Below, one piece after another: positions 6,898-14,834 of a stretch of 26,160 nucleotides of DNA. The DNA lies in the IMG/VR virus record IMGVR_UViG_3300036791_000625, positions 1 to 26,160 of that record; one strand, written 5' to 3'. Origin of the DNA: a virus. How positions within the stretch are numbered: position 1 is the first letter of the stretch; the number at the start of each line of letters is the position of its first letter. The position numbers and the translations under genes are program-made. The notes below the pieces were generated by a model. The model was not told the DNA's origin. It did not search any database and saw only the letters and a list, made by a program, of their open reading frames with translations.

Positions 6898-9749
6898 ATG
6901 GCCTCCGTGCGGGCCACCCACGCCGCCCGGCGCATGAACGTCTCGATGTCGAGGCCGTCGGACAGGGTCAGGTGCTCGATGTTGACGGCCGGGCCGCGTG
7001 CCGCCGCCGGGGCGGGCGAGATGACTTCGCCGGCGTGGGCGTAGACCAGGCCCGAGGCGGTGATAAGGCCGCCCTGGGCCAGGAACGGCAACGTGGGCAC
7101 GCCGATCGTCTCGCCGCCCAGGTGGATAGGGCCGAAGTTGATGGCCGGTAGCTGGAAATGCAACTGGTTCCACAGGCCGATAACGCCGTTGATGGTGTTG
7201 CGGAAGGCCGAATAGATGAAGTCCCACATGCCGCCCATGACGCCGGCGATGCGGCCGGGCAGGCCCCTGGCCAGGCCCACGAACGAGTCGAAGGTGTTCG
7301 AGATGCTCTGGTAGGCGCTCGACAGCCCGGAGGTGACCGAGCCCCAGATCCCCGACAGGTACTGGCTTATCGTGCCCGGCCAGCCCCGCACGAAAGCCAC
7401 GATGTTGCCCCACAAGTTAGTGACCGTGGCATAGGCGGTGTGGATGCCGTCGCCCAGGTCGTGCCACAGGTTCGATAAGAAGCCGGAGACGGCGCCCGGC
7501 CAGCCCCGCACGGAACCGATGATGAAGCCCCACCACTGGTTGACGGCGGTGTAGGCGGCGTGGAGGCCGTCGGCCAGGTCGTGCCAGATATTGGCCACCA
7601 GGCCGGCCACCGCGCCTGGCCAGCCCCGCACGGCGCCGACGATGTTGTCCCACCACTGGTTGACGGCCTTATAGGCGTCGTGCAGGCCGTCGCCGATGGC
7701 CGACCACAGGCCGCCGAGCCAGGCCGCCACCTGGGCCGGCCACCCGGTCACCAGGCCCTTGATATTGGCCCACTGGGCGTTGATGTCCTTGTACAGGCCC
7801 GACAGGCCCGACGTAGCGCCCGACCATAACCCTGACAGGGCGCCGCTTATCTGGCCGGGCAACGCCTTTACGGTGTCGACCACGTTGCCCAGCGAGTTCT
7901 TTATCTGGTCCGCGACGCCGCTCAGGCCGCCGGTGGCGTCGCCCCACAGGCCCGACAGGGCGCCTTTGATCTGGCCCGGTATGCCCTTGACCGTTTTTAC
8001 CAGGTCGCTAAGTGAGCTCTTGATGTCGGAGCCGACGTTGGCCAGGCCTCCGGTGGCGCCGCCCCACAGGCCGCTGAGGGTGTTCTTGATGTCGCCGGGG
8101 ACGTTTTTGACCGTCGAGGTGATGTCGCCCCAGATCTTCTTCACGTCATCGCGGGCCGTGGCCAGGCCGTTGGTGACGTCGGCCCATAGCCCGGTGATGA
8201 ACTTCTTGACGTTATTTACGGCGCCGGTAACGGTGTTCTCGATCGTCGTCCAGGTCGAAGAAACCGTGGCGTTTATGGTCGATATGGCCGACGTGACGCC
8301 GTCCCACATGCCGACGAAAAAGTTTTTGATGGCGTTCACGGCGTTCAAGACGGTGGTCTTGATGGTCGACCAGTGCTCGTAAATCTGGGTCCCGATAATG
8401 CCGATCGGCCCCATGATGATGTCGACCAGCAGGGGCCAGTTGGTCTTGACCCAATTGAACACGGCGGTAACGGCGTCCTTCATGGCGCCCCACACCGTCG
8501 ACCAGTGCGTCACGAGCTCGTAAATGCCCACGCCCAGGGCGGCCACGGCGGCGATTATGAGGGCGATGGGGCCGAGCATGGCCGTCTCGGAAACGGCCGC
8601 GGCGTCCTCGGCCGTGGTGCCCGCCTCGGTGGCCACGGTGGCCGCTTCCTGGGCCGTGCGAAAGCTTTCCATGACGCCTTGGGCCGTTTTGATGCCGGTG
8701 CCGAGGACGCCCATGGCCGTGCCGGCGGCCGTGAGCGCAGGCCCGTACTTGGCCCCGAAGGCGGCGACCTGGTCCTCGACGGCCGTCGTGATGCCCTTGA
8801 TCCGCCCGGTGAAGGTGTCGGCCGCGTCGGCCGCTTGCCCGTGCAATTTGTCGGCCAGCTCCGAGATAACGGTGCTGGTGGCCCCGGTCGACAGCTTCAC
8901 CTGTTGCTGGGCGTCGGTGACCTTGGCATGGGCGGCGGCGTCCTTGGTGGCGGCCGCCGTAACGGCGTCCTCGGCCGCCGTCAGGCGGTCCTGTTGTACG
9001 GCGGTGAGCTTGGTGCTGGTGCCGTACTGGTCCTGTAGCAGCTTCAATTTGAGCCGGGCCGTGGCCAAGGTGGTGTCGGCGTTCTGGGCCTGGGTGGTGG
9101 CACTGGTGAGGCGTTTGGTGGCCTGGGCCACGGTGGGCAGGGTGGCTAACCCGTACTCTTTCAGCAACCGCTGGGACCCGTTGAAGGTGCGGCCCATTTG
9201 GGTGGCCGCTTGCGACAGCGACTCGTGCTTGGTGGCGGCCAGGTCGGCGGCGTCGGCCAGGGCGGCCAGCGCTTGCTTGGGGTCGCCGGTGGCGTTGGTC
9301 AGGATCTTGAGGGCGTTCTGGGTCTCGACCGAACTGTTGCCGTATTTCTCCTGGCCTTTGATGGCCTTTTCGACCTGGCTCTCGTAGTCGTCCCAGCTAT
9401 GGCCGGAATTTTCGACGGCCGTCTTTAGCTGGTTGTGGGCCTGTTGCTCTTGGGAGCCGAGCACGGCCAGCATGCCGCCTACGCCGGCCACCGCCCCACC
9501 AGCAATTTGCATGGCGCCGCCGATACTTTTGCCGTGCTCGCCCAGCTGGTCGAGGCTCTCGTTGACCTTGTCGAATATCTCACCCACCGGGCCGAGGATG
9601 CCGGTGGCGTTGATCTGGGAGAACATCTTGGAAAAGCCGGCCCGTATTTTGCCCGACGTCGAGGTCCCTTTGGCCCCGGCCTCGTCCATGGACTTACCCA
9701 GGCCCGTGAGGTCGCCCAGGACGCGGACGACTACTGACGGGCCGGCCAC
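6894..9749 (-). CDS. Tape measure protein
   Basis: A 951-aa protein, the longest in the genome, from GTG 9749 directly after the chaperone stop (TAAGTG). It sets tail length and leaves the tail at DNA ejection. An N-terminal helical region is followed by an Ala/Thr/Gln-rich coiled-coil segment (about 170-300), a hydrophobic patch near 390-410 (LGPIALIIAAVAALGVGIY), and a Trp-rich tandem repeat array at residues 511-830. The C-terminal 120 residues probably contact the tail tip. At 1.5 Å per helical residue, 951 residues would predict a tail of about 140 nm. No peptidase or transglycosylase domain is visible. Confidence 0.95.
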   Translation of the reverse strand: MAGPSVVVRVLGDLTGLGKSMDEAGAKGTSTSGKIRAGFSKMFSQINATGILGPVGEIFDKVNESLDQLGEHGKSIGGAMQIAGGAVAGVGGMLAVLGSQEQQAHNQLKTAVENSGHSWDDYESQVEKAIKGQEKYGNSSVETQNALKILTNATGDPKQALAALADAADLAATKHESLSQAATQMGRTFNGSQRLLKEYGLATLPTVAQATKRLTSATTQAQNADTTLATARLKLKLLQDQYGTSTKLTAVQQDRLTAAEDAVTAAATKDAAAHAKVTDAQQQVKLSTGATSTVISELADKLHGQAADAADTFTGRIKGITTAVEDQVAAFGAKYGPALTAAGTAMGVLGTGIKTAQGVMESFRTAQEAATVATEAGTTAEDAAAVSETAMLGPIALIIAAVAALGVGIYELVTHWSTVWGAMKDAVTAVFNWVKTNWPLLVDIIMGPIGIIGTQIYEHWSTIKTTVLNAVNAIKNFFVGMWDGVTSAISTINATVSSTWTTIENTVTGAVNNVKKFITGLWADVTNGLATARDDVKKIWGDITSTVKNVPGDIKNTLSGLWGGATGGLANVGSDIKSSLSDLVKTVKGIPGQIKGALSGLWGDATGGLSGVADQIKNSLGNVVDTVKALPGQISGALSGLWSGATSGLSGLYKDINAQWANIKGLVTGWPAQVAAWLGGLWSAIGDGLHDAYKAVNQWWDNIVGAVRGWPGAVAGLVANIWHDLADGLHAAYTAVNQWWGFIIGSVRGWPGAVSGFLSNLWHDLGDGIHTAYATVTNLWGNIVAFVRGWPGTISQYLSGIWGSVTSGLSSAYQSISNTFDSFVGLARGLPGRIAGVMGGMWDFIYSAFRNTINGVIGLWNQLHFQLPAINFGPIHLGGETIGVPTLPFLAQGGLITASGLVYAHAGEVISPAPAAARGPAVNIEHLTLSDGLDIETFMRRAAWVARTEAI
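7260..8219 (-). repeat. Eight exact 120-bp (40-residue) tape-measure repeats
   Basis: Eight consecutive units of exactly 40 codons encode residues 511-830. The units begin, in coding order, at 8219, 8099, 7979, 7859, 7739, 7619, 7499 and 7379. Typical units start PGQ, PGA or PAQ, have LW or IW at positions 11-12, a GL at about 18-19 and end in VRGW or VKGI. Three units that begin at 7739, 7619 and 7499 also share NQWW- or NLW-like segments. The period never slips over 960 bp. Confidence 0.9.
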
Positions 9750-9947
9750 TTAGTGCCTACCTCGAGCTCGGCTGGCGGCGGCGCGCTTGACGGCGGTCGC
9801 CTCGCGGTCCATATGGGTCACAAAGGCCCGGTACACCTCGGGCGCCAAGGCCTCGACCTCGGCCGGCGTCATTCGCCAGTAGCGGCAAAAGATGGCGAGG
9901 TTCTCGAGGACTCGCCGCTCGTAGGGTCCGGGCGGCCGGTGACGAAG
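9750..9947 (-). CDS. Tail assembly chaperone, -1 frame extension (GT part)
   Basis: This frame is open from after a TAA at 9948-9950 to TAA 9750-9752 and has no good start of its own. It encodes a helical peptide including RRVLENLAIFCRYWRMTPAEVEAL and ending in an Arg/Ala-rich tail, a pattern typical of the T domain of tail assembly chaperones. It would be made as a fusion to the upstream chaperone through a -1 ribosomal frameshift between 9947 and 9871. I see no canonical slippery heptamer; the C-rich stretch around 9930-9920 and the ATCTTTTG near 9883 are weak candidates. The fusion is inferred from family knowledge. Confidence 0.75.
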   Translation of the reverse strand, partial: LRHRPPGPYERRVLENLAIFCRYWRMTPAEVEALAPEVYRAFVTHMDREATAVKRAAASRARGRH

Positions 9948-10192
9948 TTAAGCTCGACCCGGCCGGCGCGGTCCCACAGGTCGCCCGGGTCGGGCATGTG
10001 CCCGCTCATCACGCCGCGCCGGTGCAGCTCGGCGAAGCCCATCACCTGGAACTTGGAGGCGTCGTCGTCGTCGTCCTGGAGCAGGTCGCCCATAGTGCGC
10101 CCGGTGGCCTTTTTGAGCGCCCGCATGGCGTCGGGCGATAGCCGGATAGAGCCCGGCACGATGTCGACGGGATCGTCGTAATGCTCAGTCAT
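9869..10192 (-). CDS. Tail assembly chaperone (G-type)
   Basis: A 107-aa protein from ATG 10192, overlapping the preceding gene by 8 bp. Its N-terminus (acidic MTEHYDDPVDIVPG) leads into a helical domain (ALKKATGRTMGDLLQD) and an aspartate run. It lies directly upstream of the tape measure, where siphoviruses encode the chaperones that keep the tape measure soluble and recruit tail-tube subunits. The last 25 residues are out of character with the domain, as expected if most ribosomes end here and a few shift into the 9750-9947 frame. Confidence 0.8.
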   Translation of the reverse strand: MTEHYDDPVDIVPGSIRLSPDAMRALKKATGRTMGDLLQDDDDDASKFQVMGFAELHRRGVMSGHMPDPGDLWDRAGRVELNFVTGRPDPTSGESSRTSPSFAATGE

Positions 10193-10634
10193 GTACGGCC
10201 CCTTCGTTGGCGGTGTCGTTGGTCCATATGGCCGGGCTGGCCAAAACGGTCGAGAGCGCTCGGGAATAGTCGGCCGCGGCCCGGGCGGCCAGGGCTCGAG
10301 CGGCCGGGAACAGGAAGCGCCCGGTCGGGATGTAGGGGCGTGACTGGCCCCGGGGCAGGTTGCCGCCGAAGTCGATATAGCCGGCGTAGGGGACCGTGGC
10401 CCGGCCCATGCGCACCGAGGCCCCGGTGCGGGTGGCCGAGACCCGCACGTCGCCGGCGAGGCGGCCGGTGGCCCGGGGCAGGGCGTCACGAGTGGCGGCC
10501 GCCACCGGGCTGGCGGCTAGGCGCCCGGCCGCCTTGATCCCGTTGTAGAGCTGGCTGGCGGTGTTGTCGGTCTGGCGCTTGATGTCCTTGCGTAGCGCCC
10601 GCATGCCGACCAGGCCGATTACCGGGGCCGCCAC
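10185..10634 (-). CDS. HK97 gp10-like tail completion protein
   Basis: A 149-aa basic protein; GTG 10634 is preferred because it lies 5 bp after the tail-tube stop, with ATG 10604 an alternative. The pattern ATRDALPRATGRLAGDVRVSATRTGASVRMG followed by VPYAGYIDFGG and RPYIPTGRFLFPAA is the signature of HK97 gp10-like proteins, which act in head closure or tail completion. In most siphoviruses this gene precedes the tail terminator and tube genes; here it follows the tube gene. That order is unusual but the domain is clear. Confidence 0.85.
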   Translation of the reverse strand: MAAPVIGLVGMRALRKDIKRQTDNTASQLYNGIKAAGRLAASPVAAATRDALPRATGRLAGDVRVSATRTGASVRMGRATVPYAGYIDFGGNLPRGQSRPYIPTGRFLFPAARALAARAAADYSRALSTVLASPAIWTNDTANEGAVHD

Positions 10635-10638
10635 CTGG

Positions 10639-11322
10639 TCAGGGCGCCTTACCGAGCGCCCACGCCGTGCCCGACCAGTGCGCCCACTGGGCATCGGCCG
10701 TGGTGACCCATTGGCCCGTCGTCCACGCCGTGTTAGGCGAGGCGGTGACGCCGGACAGGCCGGCCAGGTTGGCCGGCACGGTGGCGCCGGCGGGCGTGTA
10801 GGTGCCGGGCGTGCCAGCGGTGGCGCCGGTGGCGGGCACGACGGTGCCGACGTTGCGGGTGGGCGGCGCCGTCATGGTCCAGTCGATATTGACCTCGGAG
10901 GCGGCGCCGGCGACGCCGCCGAACACGGTATAAGCCTGGGGAATGAGGTTGCCTTCGAACGACGGGTTGGTGGCCGACGCCGGCCGGGAGGCGAACGCCC
11001 GCACCTTGAAACCGACGGGCGTGCCGGCGGCGGCGTAGGCGGCCACGGCGCCGGCCAGGGTGGCGTCGGTGGCGCCGGCGTCGAAGGCTTGCAGCAACTT
11101 GGCCACCATGTGCCACTTGACCGGGCCCGGGAACTCGGACACGCCGCAAAACGTCGTTACCGTAATTGGGTTGGGGTCGGCCGTGAGCGATATTTCCTCG
11201 GCCAGGCATTTCAGGTTGGCGCCGCCTATCTCGACGTAGGCGTCGGTCATCATCACCGGCGTGGCCACCGGCGGGGCCGGGTCGGCCAGCGGGGCCACTT
11301 CGTCTCTTGTTTGTACGGCCAT
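10639..11322 (-). CDS. Major tail (tube) protein
   Basis: A 227-aa protein from ATG 11322 with an AAAGGA site upstream. The N-terminal 150 residues form the tube domain: AYVEIGGANLKCLAEEISLTADPNPITVTTFCG is the usual first beta sheet, and WHMVAKLLQAFDAGATDATL a typical helix region. A C-terminal 75-residue module starts at VVPATGATAGTPGTYTP and ends in AHWSGTAWALGKAP; modules of this kind decorate actinophage tail tubes and may be exposed on the outside. Many copies would stack around the tape measure. Confidence 0.87.
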   Translation of the reverse strand: MAVQTRDEVAPLADPAPPVATPVMMTDAYVEIGGANLKCLAEEISLTADPNPITVTTFCGVSEFPGPVKWHMVAKLLQAFDAGATDATLAGAVAAYAAAGTPVGFKVRAFASRPASATNPSFEGNLIPQAYTVFGGVAGAASEVNIDWTMTAPPTRNVGTVVPATGATAGTPGTYTPAGATVPANLAGLSGVTASPNTAWTTGQWVTTADAQWAHWSGTAWALGKAP

Positions 11323-11337
11323 TGGTTTTTCCTTTCT

Positions 11338-11727
11338 TTACATACGGGATTCGAGGGCTACTTCGGCCGCCAGCAGCTCGGCGCCGCCGGTGGCCACTAT
11401 GCGCCAGTTACGGAGCTCGACGACCTTGGTCGTCTGCACCGCGCCGGACAGCGTGGGGTCCAGGAACACGGCCGCGGCGGCGTCGTTCAGGATGCCGTCC
11501 AGGGTGTCGGGCTGGTCCAGGCCCACGGCGCCGAGCACCGTCCACGACGCCAGGTCGACGCCGAAACTGGCCACGTACTTGGTCACCGTCTGGGGGTACT
11601 GGACGACGAGGGCGGGGGCGTTGAAGGTGGCCGGCGGCGTCGACAGCACGGTGATGTTGGTGCCGGCGAAGGCCGTCTGTAGCACCCGGGCCAGGCCGGC
11701 GCGGGCCAGGGCGCCATCCCACGTCAC
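11338..11727 (-). CDS. Tail terminator-like protein
   Basis: A 129-aa alpha/beta protein from GTG 11727, with the GTGA overlap to the connector gene. Size, position between the connector and the tail tube gene, and features such as ALVVQYPQTVTKYVASFGVD and a final VALESRM strand fit tail terminator (gpU-like/Ne1-like) proteins, which cap the tube and join it to the head. Sequence similarity among these is low, so the call depends mostly on order and length. Confidence 0.65.
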   Translation of the reverse strand: MTWDGALARAGLARVLQTAFAGTNITVLSTPPATFNAPALVVQYPQTVTKYVASFGVDLASWTVLGAVGLDQPDTLDGILNDAAAAVFLDPTLSGAVQTTKVVELRNWRIVATGGAELLAAEVALESRM

Positions 11728-12095
11728 CCGAACACCAGCGGGGCGGCCGAGCCGTACAGGGCGTCGACGTCGGCGTCGACCCGGCCTACCCGCACCACGC
11801 CCAGGTCGCCAAAACCTATGGTGCCGTCTATCGAATCGCGGCGGCGGTACAGGCGGGCGGCGTGGAGCAGGCAGGCCTCATGCGCCCGGTCGGGCACCGT
11901 GGTGGAGTCGGCCGGGTAACGGTAAACGCGGTCGTAAGTGATCCCGTCGGCGTTGAGGACCAGGTCGGAGCCCATGCGGGCCACGCCGACCTCGACGGCG
12001 GCGCTAAGGGCGGTCTGGATGATCCCGTCTTCGGTGGGGTCGGGCTGCAAGCGGAGCATGGCCCGCACTTCTTTTAGGGTCGGCCAGGCCGCCAT
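11724..12095 (-). CDS. Head-tail connector (HK97 gp6-like)
   Basis: A 123-aa protein from ATG 12095 with GAGAGGT upstream. It is mainly helical, opens with WPTLKEVRAMLRLQPDPTEDGIIQTALSAAVEVGVARM and contains ACLLHAARLYRRRDSIDG, the usual pattern of the gp6-like adaptor that binds under the portal. It would form a ring between portal and tail terminator. Four-base overlap with the downstream gene suggests coupled translation. Confidence 0.85.
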   Translation of the reverse strand: MAAWPTLKEVRAMLRLQPDPTEDGIIQTALSAAVEVGVARMGSDLVLNADGITYDRVYRYPADSTTVPDRAHEACLLHAARLYRRRDSIDGTIGFGDLGVVRVGRVDADVDALYGSAAPLVFG

Positions 12096-12107
12096 CGTTT
12101 TAACCTC

Positions 12108-12533
12108 TCAGGCGTAGGTGTAGCCATTGGCGACAGTGACGTTGCCACGTGGGTTCGCCACGACGACGTTGACGGCCCCGGCGGCGTGGGCTGGCGTCAG
12201 GCAGGTGATGGTGGCGTCGGCAAGGACCAGGAACCCGGTAGCGGCGGTGCCGCCGAAGGTGACCCCGGTGGAGCCGATGAGCCCGGACCCGGAAATGGTG
12301 ACACCGGTGCCGCCGGCGGTCGTGCCGGTAGCGGGGACGACCGAGTCGACCTCGGGGGCGGCGGCCAGGCTGGCCCATTGGTCTTTGCGGACATAGAGCC
12401 GTTGGCTGCCGCCCTGGGGGTTCTGGTCGTACAGCCATGAGCCCGGTTTGGCCAGGCCCACGGCTGTCTCGGTGGCCGGGCTGGTCGTGGTGGCCACGCC
12501 CCAGCTACCGGCCGGGCGTATCGACCACGTCAT
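12108..12533 (-). CDS. IPT/TIG-domain virion protein (capsid decoration candidate)
   Basis: A 141-aa protein from ATG 12533, overlapping the capsid stop by one base (TAATG). Residues 60-141 are an IPT/TIG Ig-like domain: VDSVVPATGTTAGGTGVTIS, then GLIGSTGVTFGG and the last strands VNVVVANPRGNVTVANGYTY. The N-terminal 55 residues (WLYDQNPQGGSQRLYVRKDQW) may anchor it. Ig-like domains often occur in head decoration or fibre proteins, and the gene directly follows the capsid gene. No signal peptide is seen. Decoration is an inference. Confidence 0.8.
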   Translation of the reverse strand: MTWSIRPAGSWGVATTTSPATETAVGLAKPGSWLYDQNPQGGSQRLYVRKDQWASLAAAPEVDSVVPATGTTAGGTGVTISGSGLIGSTGVTFGGTAATGFLVLADATITCLTPAHAAGAVNVVVANPRGNVTVANGYTYA

Positions 12534-13894
12534 TACTTCGCGGCCGCCCGATGATTGCTAGGGGGCTCGGCCTCGGCTTCGGCCATGGTCGGCATACCGG
12601 CCGGCACCGTGAGAGGCACCAGGGCCGTGCCCGCCAACGCGCCCCAGGCCAGGTAGCCGCCATAGGCCACCTGCACGCCGAGTATCGAGGGCTCGATGAC
12701 CGACAGCAGGCCGATGACCTCCTCATAGACCTCGAACATGGCCGACGGCCCGACGATGCAGGTGCCGGCGGCGAAGGTGGGTACCACGATGCGGGGCAGG
12801 CCCAGGATGTCGCCCCGGAAACTGGCCAGGGACGAGCCGCCGATGTCGTAACTGTCCTCGATCGTGTTGTCGGCCGTGCCGGTATAGGCGTCGGGTGGAA
12901 GCACCACCCGGGCCACGTCCACCAGGGAGCCGAGGGCGGCCCACACGTCGAGCGAGCACCACACCCGGTCGGGCATCATAAAACCGGCCTGGTAGGAATG
13001 CATGGCCGCCGTGTAAAGGGCCAGCGTCCAGCCTTTCAGGTCGTTGGTAGCCACCGTCACGCCCGTACCGGTGGCGGCCGTCTTGAACGCCGAGGCCACC
13101 GCCGTCTCGGTCTGTACCGAGTACACGTTGGCCAGGTCGCGCACCAGGATGTCCCACGCCGCCGGGCTCGTCCAGTCGATGTCCTGGCGAGAAATATCGA
13201 CCGTGCCGCCGTAGGTGGCCTTGGTGAAAGATACCGGGGTGATGGTCATTTTCTGGCTGGGGAGCTGGGTTTTCTCGCCCGATTGCACGCCGACCAAGGT
13301 GTGCTGGGTAATCTTGGGCCGGGTGAAGGTGGCGCCCGGTATGCCGCCCAGGGCTTTAGCGCCGCCCAGGCTCGAGATAAGGGGCCGGTTGGCGTCGATG
13401 AGGTCGACGACGGTGCCGACGATGGGCGTAGGCAGGATGCCGGTGGTATCGCTGGTCTTCTGGTCGGCCACCACGCGGGCCTGGACCACGCGGGCCTGGG
13501 CCTGCATGTCCGGCACGCCCCGTTCCATGATCCCGGCCCCGCGCAGGTAATCGATCACGAACTCGCCCGCCGAGCGGTAAACCGGCGCCCGCTCAGGACC
13601 GTCGGCGCGCCGCGTCCGGGCCGGTAGCCGGTCGGCGCCGACGCCGGCGCCGTTAGCCCGGTCGGGGTGGGGCAGGTCGGCCATGGTGGCCTGGTGCTGG
13701 GCCTTGACCCGCTCGTAGTCCTCGAGGGGGGCGATCTGGTTGTCGAGCTCCTGGATGCGGTCGCGGGTGTGGTTGAGCACGGACTGCTCGGCGTCGGTCA
13801 GGTCTCGGCTTTCGACCTGGTTGAGCACCGATTCGATGGTGGCGATCAGCTCATTGCGCTCGGCGATGAGCCGTTCGAGGACGACATTGGGCAC
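12533..13894 (-). CDS. Major capsid protein, HK97 fold with N-terminal delta domain
   Basis: A 453-aa precursor from GTG 13894 with a GGAGG site upstream. Residues 1-70 are a coiled coil (LIAERNELIATIESVLNQ and RDRIQELDNQIAPLEDY), the scaffold-like delta domain removed by the protease. The mature part starts after about 110 and contains the HK97 E-loop/A-domain pattern: RPLISSLGG, FTRPKITQHTLVGVQSGEKTQLPS, a YGGTVDISRQDIDW spine-helix strand and the MMPDRVWCSLDVWAALG helix. The C-terminal tail MAEAEAEPPSNHRAAAK is polar. It forms the shell together with protease and portal. Confidence 0.95.
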   Translation of the reverse strand: MPNVVLERLIAERNELIATIESVLNQVESRDLTDAEQSVLNHTRDRIQELDNQIAPLEDYERVKAQHQATMADLPHPDRANGAGVGADRLPARTRRADGPERAPVYRSAGEFVIDYLRGAGIMERGVPDMQAQARVVQARVVADQKTSDTTGILPTPIVGTVVDLIDANRPLISSLGGAKALGGIPGATFTRPKITQHTLVGVQSGEKTQLPSQKMTITPVSFTKATYGGTVDISRQDIDWTSPAAWDILVRDLANVYSVQTETAVASAFKTAATGTGVTVATNDLKGWTLALYTAAMHSYQAGFMMPDRVWCSLDVWAALGSLVDVARVVLPPDAYTGTADNTIEDSYDIGGSSLASFRGDILGLPRIVVPTFAAGTCIVGPSAMFEVYEEVIGLLSVIEPSILGVQVAYGGYLAWGALAGTALVPLTVPAGMPTMAEAEAEPPSNHRAAAK

Positions 13895-14078
13895 GGGTAA
13901 ACCTCCACGGGTGAGCGTTAAGGGCCGCTAGGTGCAGTGCCGAACTGTCCGGCCCGGTGGGCTCGACGGGTGGCGGCCGCTCGACGCAGGCACCGCCGGC
14001 CCCGGCCCGGCCTGCGGACGGGTTGGCCGCGTGCTTCGCTACGCGGACAGTAGCGCACCGCGCGCCCGAGGTCGCGGT
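13895..14078 (-). other. 184-bp gap with overlapping hairpins upstream of the capsid gene
   Basis: No supported gene lies here. The ribosome-binding site for the capsid gene is at 13902-13906. Two hairpins compete for the same bases: CCGCGT/ACGCGG (14027-14032, 14041-14046) and GCTAC/GTAGC (14038-14042, 14050-14054). This gap may hold a promoter or an attenuation/processing element for the very abundant capsid protein. Function is inferred from position and structure only. Confidence 0.35.
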
Positions 14079-14825
14079 TTAGTCGCCCCGGTGGTCGGTC
14101 ACGGTGACGGTGGCCCGGCCCCACAGGGTGACCGGCACCCGTGCCCGGCCGGCCAGGGTGACGGTGACTCGTGCCCTTTTCTGTTTCGGGACAGCACCGT
14201 ATATGCCACCGAGGCAGTCGGTGGCACCGGTCCCGCTGGCCAAGGGGAAAGTCGGGGCGTACGCGGTACTACCCGCCAACGACGCGTTGTAAATGACCGG
14301 GTGGTTCGAGCCGGTGCCTTGAGGGGGGGCAATAAACCCGGCCGTCTGGCCCGAACCAGCCGCGCCGACTGTGCCGAGGCCGTTAGCGACGTAAACCTGT
14401 CCGGCCCCGGTGGTGGTGAGCGAAGGCCAGAGGTAATCGGCCGTGCTGGCCGAATAGAGGTCGATAGCTTCGATGAGCTCCCACGTCACCGCCACGCCAG
14501 CGGTGAACTCAAAAACGAAGTAACCCCCGGTTGTGCCCGAAACGGTCTCGCTGGCGTCGATGGTGATGGGTGAGCCGGCGGCGTTCGTGACCGCCCACCA
14601 CTGGCCGACGTGGTTGTTGAAAACATCGTTACCGCCGTCGGCCGCTTGTTTCCACGACCCGTAGCCCGAAGCGGGGACGCCGCCGCTGTTCACGGCGGTA
14701 ATCAGGGAGCCGTTCTGCGAATTGGTGGCGACGGCCAGGACGAGCAGGTTGTCGACCCCAGCCGGGATCAGGGTGATCGGACTACTGGATTTATCGATGA
14801 ACTGGACGAGCGACGGCACTGCCAT
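14079..14825 (-). CDS. Beta-rich virion protein, function unknown
   Basis: A 248-aa protein from ATG 14825 with AAGGACC upstream. It is rich in Gly/Ser/Thr/Val with alternating hydrophobic residues, as in extracellular or virion beta-sandwiches, and has several aromatic loops (SGYGSWKQAADGGNDVFN; VGQWWAVT). The last 30 residues contain a short repeat of the type RVTVTLAGRA / RVPVTLWGRA / TVTVTD. It has no signal peptide or membrane segment. It stands between protease and capsid genes, where a head fibre or decoration protein is likely. No family is recognised. Confidence 0.75.
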   Translation of the reverse strand: MAVPSLVQFIDKSSSPITLIPAGVDNLLVLAVATNSQNGSLITAVNSGGVPASGYGSWKQAADGGNDVFNNHVGQWWAVTNAAGSPITIDASETVSGTTGGYFVFEFTAGVAVTWELIEAIDLYSASTADYLWPSLTTTGAGQVYVANGLGTVGAAGSGQTAGFIAPPQGTGSNHPVIYNASLAGSTAYAPTFPLASGTGATDCLGGIYGAVPKQKRARVTVTLAGRARVPVTLWGRATVTVTDHRGD

Positions 14826-14834
14826 TTTGGTCCT

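Noticed and set aside
7260-8219. CRISPR-like array
   Set aside because: The regular 120-bp spacing is the codon period of the tape-measure repeats; there are no conserved short repeats with unique spacers.
10561-11682. 373-aa plus-strand ORF
   Set aside because: Gly/Arg/His-rich shadow opposite the tail-tube and terminator genes.
12437-13627. 396-aa plus-strand ORF
   Set aside because: Antisense shadow of the major capsid gene caused by high GC at third codon positions.
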